Below are positions 55,278 to 64,000 of a stretch of 64,000 nt of DNA, in pieces. How positions within the stretch are numbered: position 1 is the stretch's first letter; the number at the start of each line of letters is the position of its first letter. This DNA is from Immersiella caudata (taxonomy: Eukaryota > Ascomycota > Sordariomycetes > Sordariales > Lasiosphaeriaceae). Position numbers and translations under genes: made by a program. The DNA lies in the NCBI GenBank assembly GCA_030512335.1, contig JAULSU010000007.1, positions 1,736,001-1,800,000 on the forward strand. Direction: 5' to 3'. Below the pieces are notes generated by a model that was not told the origin of the DNA, searched no databases, and saw nothing but the letters and a program-made list of their open reading frames with translations.

Positions 55278-56138
55278 TCGTTGGGGCTATTAAGATGGTC
55301 CCAGTGAGCACGGTGGGTGCGGAGGGAGGATGGCACAAGCGTAGCATTATTCTATTTGGGTACTAATAAGGTAGCTTCAGTTGTTTGTAGCGTTTTGAAT
55401 CGAAAGTTTTCGCCGCTGTGGAGTTAGCGCCACGTCTTCAATCTTCTGACGTTGTTGTTTATTAGTGATGGAACTGTCCAGTTCTCTGTACGAAGGCTCC
55501 GTACGAAAATACGTTGCCCGGAACAATAGAGACCTTCAACTAACAGAGGCCGGCATTAGTTGCATTATAAGCGACATTTTTTACATTGTGAAATGCCTTG
55601 TAACTATTGTAAAGGCGTTATTTACATTTAAAAAGGCCTTTTTAACATTGGAGGAGGCCGTTTGCCAGTGTTAATACCGCTCAGCGCACTGGCCAAAACG
55701 GGCCATTTCTTGTGACCGGAGCCTTCGCACACCCTAGTGCCTAACTGGTAGGGAAATTACCATGGAGGGTGGGCAGGGATTACACGCGATGGATCTCGAC
55801 TCTATGAATCCTTCATCAAGCACGAAAAACCGAAGCAAACCCACGAAAAGGTCGAGATAAACGCGTCATCTTTCCCATATTCACATTCAGTGTAACAGCC
55901 CGTTTTTTTTGGTTGAGTTGGTGTGGTGTCGAGAGCTTCCGTTGGTCGGCCTCTGCCTGGGCCATTGTGTGAGTGCGAGCGGCTCCGACGCGGGGTTCTA
56001 GGTTTGTGGGGAAGGAGCTGAAGGATCGAAAGCTGAGCTCTGCCATGCTAGCACTTGCAACGTCTACACCAGCAGCCCTCCCCTCCCACAACAGCACACT
56101 CGCCTGCATCAGAAGCCTCAATAGTGCCTGTCGACCGA
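55278..56138. other. Intergenic region with inverted repeat
   Basis: AT-rich in its middle (55550-55650). It contains the inverted repeat listed separately and the P450 promoter. No gene is seen. Confidence 0.55.
55491..55727. repeat. Inverted repeat pair, possible MITE remnant
   Basis: CGAAGGCTCCG at 55491-55501 is perfectly inverted as CGGAGCCTTCG at 55717-55727, extending to 15 bp with one mismatch. The 215 bp between them are AT-rich and non-coding. No clear target duplication flanks it. Confidence 0.35.
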
Positions 56139-57858
56139 ATGAATGGAATGAGCGCAATCTACGTCCCCCTTCCCGAGCTTGGGAGCCCCATCGCGGTCGG
56201 TGTCGGATTTGTCCTTGCAATATGCGTCGCACAGTTGCTCTATCGCTTCTTCATGGTGCGCACGGAGTTTCGGCGGCTGAAAGCCCAAGGAGTGGTCAGC
56301 CATCCAAACCCATCTTGATAGCGTCTGCGGAGCTGACAGTTTCCAGCCGATAATGTCCCACTCATTTCTGCTCGGTCACCTCCCGATCGTGGCTCAGATG
56401 ATGAAGTCAAAGCCTAGAGATCTTCACTGGGGCTACATCCCGCAGATGATTGTCGATGACTGGAAGGCGTTTTTCCCAGACTGCACGGCATGTCCTGCTA
56501 TCATTTATCTCGATGTTTGGCCAGTCGGGCCACCAACAGTGTACACCATCGATCCAGCCATGTCGACCCAGAGCATCCAGACAAATCACCAAAAGCTCCA
56601 GAAGGTTGAAAACATGCTCAGGATTCTCCACCCTTTGGGTCAGAATCTTGACATCCTCACTACTCACGGGCCTCAGTGGCGTGTCTGGCGCTCCCGATTC
56701 AACCCTGCCTTCAGCTCCAAAAGCATCACCGCTCTGGTTCCCACCATCTTGGAGGAAGTGGTCGTTTTCCGCGACATTCTGCGATCCAAGATCGGTAAAG
56801 ATGGAAACTGGGGCGACGTCTTCACTCTCGAGCCCCTCACCACCAATTTAACATTCGATGTCATCGGCCGCGCAGCGTTGGACGTCCGTCTCGACGAGCA
56901 AAATCAGGGTCCTGGTCGGCTGCAAAAGGCACTGGTGGATCAGCTAGCGCAGGGAGTGTTTGAGGCCAACATTTGGACGCTTCCCAAACGGCTGAGCCCA
57001 ATTCGCTGGTGGAAGATTGCCCGTAACAACAAGACAATGAGGGATGTACTCCTGCCAAGCGTTTATTCTCGACTGGAGTCATCCATGTCCACGGATCCTT
57101 CAAAATCCAAGACAATCGTCGATCTGGCTGTTCAGGAGTTTCTGCAAGAAGATTTAACGGAGAGCAGCAAGGTCAAGGTGGATGACGCCTTCATCGATAT
57201 CGTCTTGGCGCAGCTCAAGACCTTCATCTTCGCTGGGCACGACACGACCTCAACCAGCATCTGCTGGACAATTCACTGCCTCGCAAAGTTTCCTTCCGAG
57301 GCAGTAAAAGTGCGGGCAGAACATGACGCGGTCCTGGGCACAAATCTCGAGGAGGCCTTGTCTAGAATACGAACATCGCCACATGTTCTCAACCAACTTC
57401 CGTACACGCTGGCCTTTATCAAAGAGACACTTCGCCTCTTCCCTGGAGTTGGACCAGTTAGAGGGGGCGTCTCAGACTTCAGCTTCGAGGTGCCAGGTGC
57501 GGTGCCGCATCCGACCAAGGGGTTTATGATCCTAGACGCGGTCAGGGCGACGTCTCACGCGGAGCATATATGGCCTCGAGCAAACGAATTCCTTCCTCAA
57601 AGATTCCTCGTTGGCCCCAACGACCCGCTACATCCTCCGAAGAATGCCTGGCACCCGTTCGGTCTGGGGCCGCGGGGCTGCATCGGTCAAGAGCTTGCCA
57701 TGGCCGAGATAAAGGTCGTCGTGGCCCTCGTGGCCCGGGAGCTTGAAATTGACTGCGCATGGAAGAAATGGGATACCTTGAAGTATGAAAGCTCCCTCGG
57801 ACTTTATATCCACGTTCTAACGCTGTTGCAGGGGAACCAGCAAAGACGTTGCGCTTAA
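56139..57858 (+). CDS. Cytochrome P450 monooxygenase
   Basis: Two exons, 56139-56294 and 56347-57858, with a 52-bp intron; 555 residues. An N-terminal membrane anchor (IAVGVGFVLAICVAQLLYRFF, split in two here: IAVGVGFVLAICV then AQLLYRFF) is followed by the splice that joins RLKAQGV to PIMSHSFLLGHLP. The P450 core has the I-helix AGHDTTSTS, ExxR in ETLRLFPG and the heme loop FGLGPRGCIGQELA with the Cys ligand. It is an ER-membrane enzyme using NADPH-P450 reductase. The closest recognisable type is the sterigmatocystin-cluster and related alkane/fatty-acid-like P450 group, but the CYP family cannot be assigned by eye. It precedes a berberine-bridge-type oxidase on the same strand. Confidence 0.93.
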
Positions 57859-58456
57859 GGAGACCGTTGAAGGGCACCGCTGCTATCAGAGCGGCCCGAA
57901 CACCCCTCATACGAAAGAAAATATGCCGGTTCACGTGAGGTTTCGGAAGTGAATACCTCTCGGTTTTCTACAGCGGCGTTTGGATATCGACCCCTAGCAC
58001 CAATCCCATGGCGTCTGCAGGGTTGCGGATATGATGTTTTCGAGTTGCACGAGGTCAGCCTTCGCTGCACCAATTCGATGAAATACGGCCCACATAATCA
58101 ATAAATATCACAAATTTTGCGTTACACAAGTGAGGGGGAAATGGTGCGGTTGGTGGTAATGCACGAGAGTCGCACCCGCGTGTTGGGTGCTGCGAATGGG
58201 TTCGGGCAACGTACCGCTTTCCGGGAGCAGAGCTAAAAGCTGACAGGGTCTCTCTTCGCCTACATGCGCGAGCAGGGCCACGCCGCTCCGAAGGAAAGTC
58301 TCGGGGATCCACAAACAGTGCCAGCACGGAGGTAGATCCTTCGGTGAGCAAAGTGTGCGGCCAATACTAGGATACGCAGTCTGTCTCACTCAAGAGACAT
58401 CCGGATGTCTTCATGCGCCCGTGCATGAGAAAGCAACGCTACCTACGCAAGCCAGT

Positions 58457-58470
58457 CGGAGGACCTCCCG
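58457..58470. promoter_or_regulatory. Candidate Zn2Cys6 binding site (CGG-N8-CCG)
   Basis: CGGAGGACCTCCCG is an inverted CGG pair with an eight-base spacer, the general pattern bound by fungal binuclear zinc regulators. It lies about 425 bp upstream of the oxidase ATG. Chance occurrence is quite possible. Confidence 0.2.
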
Positions 58471-58541
58471 GGTGCAACGGTAATATTTGGTAGGATTTTC
58501 CTCTTATTAGGTAGGGTCTTCCCAGACGGAGCGGTAAGCGG

Positions 58542-58567
58542 CTCAGGTTTTCTCAGGTTTTCTCAGG
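58542..58567. repeat. CTCAGGTTTT direct repeat
   Basis: Two full copies and one partial copy of a 10-bp unit, about 330 bp upstream of the FAD-oxidase ATG. Confidence 0.7.
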
Positions 58568-58893
58568 CCAGCGAATTCAAGAGGCTCGGATTTGCTAGGC
58601 TTGGCGGCGCCGTAGTACTGACTTCCGGATTCACTGAGGCATTAATTTAGCGCTAGTAAGCTTAGCCAGGTACGCTCTTTGTTGTCAGTTACGTGGTACG
58701 CTATTTTCTCTTGACTCGACCTCACAATGCCATAGTTCGGCGGGGCTTTTCCATTCCAGCCCCCTCTATTGTCCTGACTCAGGAGTCAACGACACTACAA
58801 TTTGGCGGGTTTTCCAGAAGTGTTAGCTCCAAAACCCAACATTTTCGACGGTAGCAACCACGCTCAATCAGGAGAAGCAGCCAAGAGATTCTG

Positions 58894-60529
58894 ATGAAAT
58901 CGATATTTGTCCTGCTGCAGCTTGCAGCCCTAGCCCGATGCGTTGCATCATCGGCTCCTCCCGATGGAGCCCAGGCTATGCTCATCGACAATGAATCTCA
59001 GTTTCCTACGACATGGAACACTTCGCAGCAACTGTTGGAAGAACTGGGTCCTTTGCTGTCCGAAACAGCGACGATATTGACTCCTGCATCGACAGGATGG
59101 GATCAAACACGATCCAGCTCCCCGCGGATAAAACCGCAGTTCATCGCTTCTGTCGAGGTTGCAACTGAGAAGGATGTTCAAGAAACTGTAACAAACCACA
59201 GACAGCCTCCAAACCCTAGTATTGGTGCTTACCCGTTCTAGGTGAAATACGCAAACCGCCGGAACCTCCACTTTCTCACTGTCAGCGGAGGTCATGGCTG
59301 GGCCTCCACACTAACCAAGTTTAACGGGGGGATCCGGATCAACATGCGGAAGCTGAACACGGCAGAAACTCGTCCTGATGGTAAGATCGCTACCGTAGGA
59401 GGCGGCATGATGCAGCATGAGATCACGAAGTCTCTGTACGCTCAGGGGAAGAAACTGGCTGTTACAGGGCTCTGCGGTTGCGTCTCTGTCATCGGTCCGC
59501 TTCTCGGTGGCGGCCACAGTGTCGCTCAGGGGAGCTACGGATTTGCTGCCGACAATCTTGTCTCTGCGCGGGTGGTGCTCGCCAACAGCAGCGTCGTCGT
59601 GGCTTCTGCAACCGAGAATGCAGATCTCTTTTGGGCCCTTCGTGGTGCCGGGCAGAACTTCGGGATCGTGACAAGCTTCGACATCAAGGTACACGATGCG
59701 AGCGAGAACTGGGTAATGACCGTCGTCACCTTCACCCAAGACAAGCTCGAGGCCTTCTTCGAGACCTGGAACGAGCTGGAAAGCGAGCACAAGCACACCG
59801 GTATGCTCGTCCTAAGCGGTCTCTTCTTCCGCAACCCAGAGCTAGACCCCGGTCACGTAAGTCACGCACCCTGAAGCGTCGAATATAACCCCAACTCACC
59901 TTCACCAGCCCGCCATCAACCTCCAAATCCTCTCCCCCGCCTCCAACCCACTCACCCCCGTCTACGCCTCCGCCTTCCTCTCCCTCTCCCCCATCTTCCA
60001 CACCACCGTCGACAACATCGAATACAGCAACCTCTACGAAGCTCTAGGAACCCACGCAGAAAGCATCATGTGCCGCAAGGACAACAACCTCTCCGGGTTT
60101 CCCACCTCCTTCTCTAGCTGGGACCCCGCCGCGATGCGCGCGGGTTTTGAGATCTTCTCCGAGCTCACATCCGACGCGAAGTTTGCGTACTCGGCGTACA
60201 TCCTTGAGTCGTACGGACGCGATGGAGTGGAGGCCGTGCCGGAGGGAGAAAACGCCGTGGCGCTCCTGGAGAGGAAGTTGCATATCTTGGCTTCGCCTTT
60301 GCTGTGGTGGGAGGGAGGGGATGAGGAGGTCAGGAGGGTGGCGGTGGGGTATGGGGAGAGGATTAGAGAGGCGACGAGGGCGAATAATCATGCGTATTTG
60401 AACTATGCGGTTGGAGGAGAGGCGTTGGTGGATGTTTACGGTGGGGAGGAGAGGTTGGAGAGGTTGAGGGGATTGAAGAGGGCGTGGGATCCCGACAATA
60501 AGTTTAGATTTTATGTAGGTATTTCGTAG
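58894..60529 (+). CDS. Secreted berberine-bridge-type FAD oxidoreductase
   Basis: Three exons: 58894-59187, 59242-59856 and 59909-60529 (introns 54 and 52 bp, phase 0), 509 residues. Signal peptide about 1-20 (LAALARCVASSA). The PCMH-type FAD domain has SGGHGWASTL (His for 8-alpha FAD linkage), GLCGCVSVIGPLLGGGHS (Cys that can give the second covalent link, in the place of the usual GxCxxVG) and DNLVSARVVLANSSVV. The C-terminus has the BBE tail YLNYAV and WDPDNKFRF. Such enzymes oxidise alcohols, sugars or alkaloid/terpenoid intermediates, passing electrons to oxygen. The P450 lies just upstream, so the two may share a pathway. Confidence 0.92.
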
Positions 60530-60779
60530 TTAGATAGCCCCAAATTGGGAGATAGAATAGCTCAAATATTAGAATTGATCAGGGTTTGGATTTCGGATCG
60601 CATCTGAAAGCAAACTCGACCTAAAAGTTCGGCATCTCTTGGCAGCCGAAACGCCCCAGGCACCCGCCCCACAATTGACGTTGTTGCCTGGCCCGTGCAC
60701 CTCGACGTTCTGCGCCCTCCAAACCGCGTCGCACCTTGGAAACTCGTCCAAAACCCAAACGCTCCTCAACACACCCAAA

Positions 60780-62447
60780 ATGGCCGACTTCAACGAATAC
60801 CCACCCAACATCTCGGTCAAAGACGCCCTAGTCCTCCGCCAAGAAGCCCCCGCCGACCACGCCGTCGTCCCCTACACCGGCACCGACCTCTCCCGACCGC
60901 GCCTCGGTCCCGCAAATCCCTTCCGCGATGATGCCGACCAATCCGCCCTCAAGCGCAAGAACGTCCTCACCGGCCAGGCTTCCGAGACCTACATCAGCGA
61001 ACACACCTTCCGCGCGAAGCACCGCGCCGTCGAGCGCGGCGGTGGGCCAGAGAGAGAGTTCCAGACGAATGGGCAGCTGAAGGCGCAAGCGGCGAAGCTT
61101 CGCGCGACGAGGGAAAGCAAAGGCAGCGCGACGGTCGCGGATGGCGAGGGCGCATACGTGGGGCCGTGGGCGCGGTACAAGCAGAAGGAGTATGAAGAGG
61201 TGGAGGATGAGGGGGAGCTAGCGAGCGACGAGGAGTATGAGATTGTGGAAGAGACGGACGACGAGGATGTGGTGCCGAGCGGGACGCTGGTGGCGGCGCC
61301 GGCGGAGTCGCTGGTGAGGAGGAAGGAGGTGGAGGCGCAAGGGGAGGAAACTACGACCTTCCATGCCGAGAGCCAGTATGATTATTTGGGGAGGACGTAC
61401 ATGCATGTTCCGCAGGACTTGGACGTGTCGCTGCAGAAGGAGTTGGGGAGCATTACGAATTACATCCCGAAGAAAGTGGTGCATACGTGGAAGCATCATG
61501 GCGGCAAGGCGATCACGGCGCTGCGGCTGTTTCCCGGGTCGAGTCATCTGGGGTTGTCGGGTGGTGCGGATGGGCAGATCAAGATTTGGGATGTGTATCG
61601 CTCGCGGGAGTTGTTGCGGTCGTATTCGGGGCATACGAAGGCGATTACGGATTTGTCGTTCAACAACGACGGGAAGAAGTTCTTGTCGGGTGGGTTTGAT
61701 CGGTGGATCAGGCTGTGGGATACGGAGACGGGACAGTGCGTCAACCGGTTCAACTCGGGCAAGACGCCGCACGTCATCAAGTTCAACCCGTCGTCCGAGC
61801 AGGGCCACGAGTTTCTGGCTGGTTTGTCGGACAACAGGATATTGCAGTACGACAGCAGAGCAGGCAACGAGGTGGTGCAGGAGTACGATCATCACTTGGG
61901 GGCCATCAACACCATCGAGTTTGTCGACGAGAACCGCCGTTTCATGACGACGTCGGACGACCGCTCCCTCAGGGTGTGGGAGTATGGCATCCCGGTGGAG
62001 ATCAAGACTATCAGGTATGTTTTCCACTGTTTTCTCTTTTCGTAAGCCAGTACTAACTTTTGTTACAGCGAGCCCGACATGTTTGCCCTCACCAAGTCAG
62101 CCCAACACCCCAGCGGCAAGTACGTTCTCTATCAGTGCAGCGACAACTCGATCGTCGCCTACTCGTCTGCCTCAGACAAGTTCAGGCAAAACCGCAAGAA
62201 GTCGTGGCGCGGGCACAACACTGCCGGCAGTGCCATCGGCCTCACCATCAGTCCTGACGGACAGTTCGTCGTCTCTGGCGACACGGGGGGTCAAGTCTGC
62301 TTCTGGGACTTCAAGACATGCAAGATGTACAGCAAGCTCTCCGCTGACAGCGCCGGCGGGGCGATCAGCTGTGTCGCGTGGTCCGAGCAGGAAACCAGCA
62401 AGGTGTTTACCGCGGGCATGAAGGGCGACATCAAGATGTGGGACTGA
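60780..62447 (+). CDS. Pre-mRNA splicing factor Prp17/Cdc40
   Basis: Two exons, 60780-62014 and 62069-62447, with a 54-bp intron carrying a perfect TACTAAC branch site; 537 residues. Prp17 is a second-step splicing factor in the spliceosome. The N-terminus has NPFRDDADQSALKRKNVLTG and GPWARYKQKE, both typical of Prp17, then an acidic stretch. Seven WD40 repeats follow from about residue 235 (WKHHGGKAITALRLFPGS, SGGADGQIKIWD, SGGFDRWIRLWD, SDDRSLRVWEYG and others), ending DIKMWD. The frame is open further upstream without an ATG; the start at 60780 has context CAAAATGGCC. Two other genes in the window also show clear branch sites. Confidence 0.94.
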
Positions 62448-62700
62448 GCGAACAACACAGGGCAAAAAAGGCGGATGGATGCTACGATAACGGCGATAGA
62501 ATGATACCACTGCACAATGTAGACAAAAGCACGGCGTTTGGGATGCTATCACAACGGAACCTAACCCCTACTGTCGTGTGCCGAGTCAGGTTGCTGCCGA
62601 GGATGAACAAAGAGTGACACAAGTGAACTGGCACACGTCAAACGTCACTGAGGAGCTCGTCAGAACAAAGAGCCTCCCCTCTTCATCAAACCTACCTTGG

Positions 62701-63589
62701 TCGCCCTCATCTCACCATTTCCCACCCGAAGCACCACAACACCCCAAGCAGGTCCCATATCACTGTCACCATCCCCTCAGCGTCACCTACAACCTTCCCC
62801 CTCTTCCCCCTCCTCCCCGGCGAGCTCCAAAACCTCATCTGGCGCCACGCCGCCACCTCCTCGGGCCTCCCCTCCATCCACATCCTCCCCTCCATCCACA
62901 TCCTCCCCTCCATCCACATCCTCCCCTCCATCCACATCCTCGTCCGCCTCCCCGCCTCGCTACCCTCAATGGATTGACTCCGACATGCTCCTCATCCCCG
63001 ACCACGAATCCGGCGCCCTCTCCCTCGTCCATCTCTCCCTCTCCTACCGTGACGCCCGAGCTGCTGTCGTGCGCAGGAATACGGATGCCCATGGGTGCAA
63101 GACGATATTGAGGATATCGAAATTCGAAGAGCACAAGACGATGGATTTGAAGTTGGATTTTGGGGAGGATTTGGTGGTGCTGGGGGGAGCGACGGGGAGG
63201 GGGATGGAGATGGAGGGGGTTCTCGACTGGGGAGAGTGGGCGCATGTGGTGTTTAGTGGGGGAACGGAGGGTCGGGGTGAGGTGGACTCCTGGGGTGGAT
63301 GGTTGTGGGAGGAGGAGGAGATGGATTTGTAGGCTATGGAGGAGTTGAGCGTTTTAGAGAAGAGGAGGTTTCGGTTGTATGGGAGGACGTATTTCACTTT
63401 GGGGGATGTGGAGAGGAGGGGGGAGTTGAAGGGGCCGGTGGCGGCGTTGCGTGCGATTAGGGAGACGTTGGTATGTGAAGAAAATGCTGACGTTGATTGG
63501 TGCAGAATGTCGAGCCTAGGTTCAGCTATAGGCCGCCTTGGGCGTCGAGTGTCTGCTTTGGGTTGCTCTCGTGGCGCAAGGGATTCTGA
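62701..63589 (+). pseudogene. 2EXR-type gene with frame breaks
   Basis: The start of a fungal 2EXR domain, TFPLFPLLPGELQNLIWRHA, is encoded at about 62789-62848. The likely continuation (WIDSDMLLIPDHESGALSLV, then ARAAVVRRNTDAHG) lies in a different frame after a four-copy 18-bp repeat. An in-frame TAG (63330-63332) separates EEEEMDL from AMEELSVLEKRRFRLYGRTY. A possible 35-bp intron (63471-63505, unusually short) leads to NVEPRFSYRPPW and a stop near 63589. No ATG precedes the first segment in its frame. 2EXR proteins are a large fungal family of unknown function. The frame shift, stop, missing start and short intron together suggest decay, although mis-splicing or sequence error could explain parts. 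Confidence 0.4.
62868..62939. repeat. 18-bp tandem repeat, four copies
   Basis: Four perfect copies of an 18-bp unit containing CTCCATCCACATCC. It encodes LPSIHI or SPPSTS depending on frame and lies at the frame switch of the 2EXR gene. Confidence 0.9.
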
Positions 63590-64000
63590 GACATTGGCCC
63601 CTGGTAGAAACCGCAGGATGGGAAACAACACCGAGTCCCATGACGTGCATATCGAAAGTTCTAGCAATGCAATTGTTGAAAAAATGAAAGGAGATTCAGG
63701 GGTACAATTAGTGTTCAGGCTAATTGTCACTGCGGTTTGCATGACCTTGCGTATTTTGACAGGTTTTGTGGGCTTGCAGATCATAGCGACTCGGACAAGC
63801 TGGAGAGCAGGAATGATCCCTATGCCGGTTAAGTCATGATCTTCGCACGGCAATGTTGCCACTTTGTCATTGAAAAGGAGTGGAAATACACTGTAGGAAG
63901 GCTTGTCCTACCGTTAACCATAGAACTGATCTGTTTATCAACCTCGAAAGAGCTGTACCCGAGCAATGTGGACTGATTTCCCAAGCTTCCAAGACAGCTG
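63590..64000. other. Right end of window, no gene seen
   Basis: An open frame from the 2EXR region runs to 63839 if the short intron is ignored, but it has no domain. Nothing else is evident. Confidence 0.5.

Larger units (their letters stand above)
57859..58893. other. Intergenic region between P450 and FAD oxidase
   Basis: Contains a CGG-N8-CCG inverted site (58457-58470) and a CTCAGGTTTT direct repeat, but no gene. Both may be regulatory for the oxidase. Confidence 0.55.

Noticed and set aside
62868..62939. CRISPR-like array
   Set aside because: The units are directly adjacent without unique spacers, the DNA is fungal, and the repeat lies in a coding-like region. It is a simple tandem repeat.

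Overview
The window is nuclear DNA of a filamentous ascomycete (Pezizomycotina, most like a Sordariomycete). The evidence is many short introns (46-83 bp) with CTAAC-type branch points, an intron-bearing tRNA, an intact Fot1/pogo transposon, and fungal families such as tyrosinase, low-temperature-requirement A, 2EXR, wax-synthase-like and RBR proteins. Gene models were built by hand from reading frames, splice signals and family conservation; no alignment or transcript data were used.

Left part (1-5 kb): a gene-poor, repeat-rich segment holding a complete Fot1/pogo DNA transposon (1402-3253, TIRs, TA target duplication). It is inserted into an older gene relic whose reading frame rejoins exactly when the element is removed. 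From 5 to 18.5 kb the gene content is mostly housekeeping: a secreted fasciclin protein, a large membrane protein, the mitochondrial ABC transporter Atm1, a kinesin-10-like motor with a C-terminal helix-hairpin-helix, mitochondrial AIM24, and the base-excision-repair glycosylase MutY, followed by tRNA-Pro(AGG).

Middle part (19-43 kb): accessory in character. It has a decayed NACHT/STAND (NLR-like) relic, a repeat-flanked orphan gene with a YHGT motif, a small cysteine-rich secreted protein, two MFS transporters, an LtrA membrane protein, a small conserved protein, a wax-synthase-like pseudogene, a tyrosinase with an unusually long inserted linker, an F-box protein, and a membrane-anchored glycosyltransferase-like protein with a DDD motif.

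Right part (43.5-64 kb): carbohydrate and small-molecule enzymes. These are a GH127-type arabinofuranosidase, a secreted beta-lactamase-fold serine hydrolase, an extended SDR reductase, a broken transcription-factor-like gene, a cytochrome P450 and a berberine-bridge-type FAD oxidase. They are interspersed with an RBR ubiquitin ligase and followed by splicing factor Prp17 and a damaged 2EXR gene. P450, FAD oxidase, SDR and a regulator relic together resemble tailoring genes of secondary metabolism, but no PKS, NRPS or terpene backbone gene lies in the window.

The most useful observations are the transposon with its rejoinable empty site, the set of decayed genes (NLR-like, wax synthase, regulator, 2EXR), the GGTATA palindrome array upstream of the orphan YHGT gene, and two GC-AG introns supported by protein conservation.
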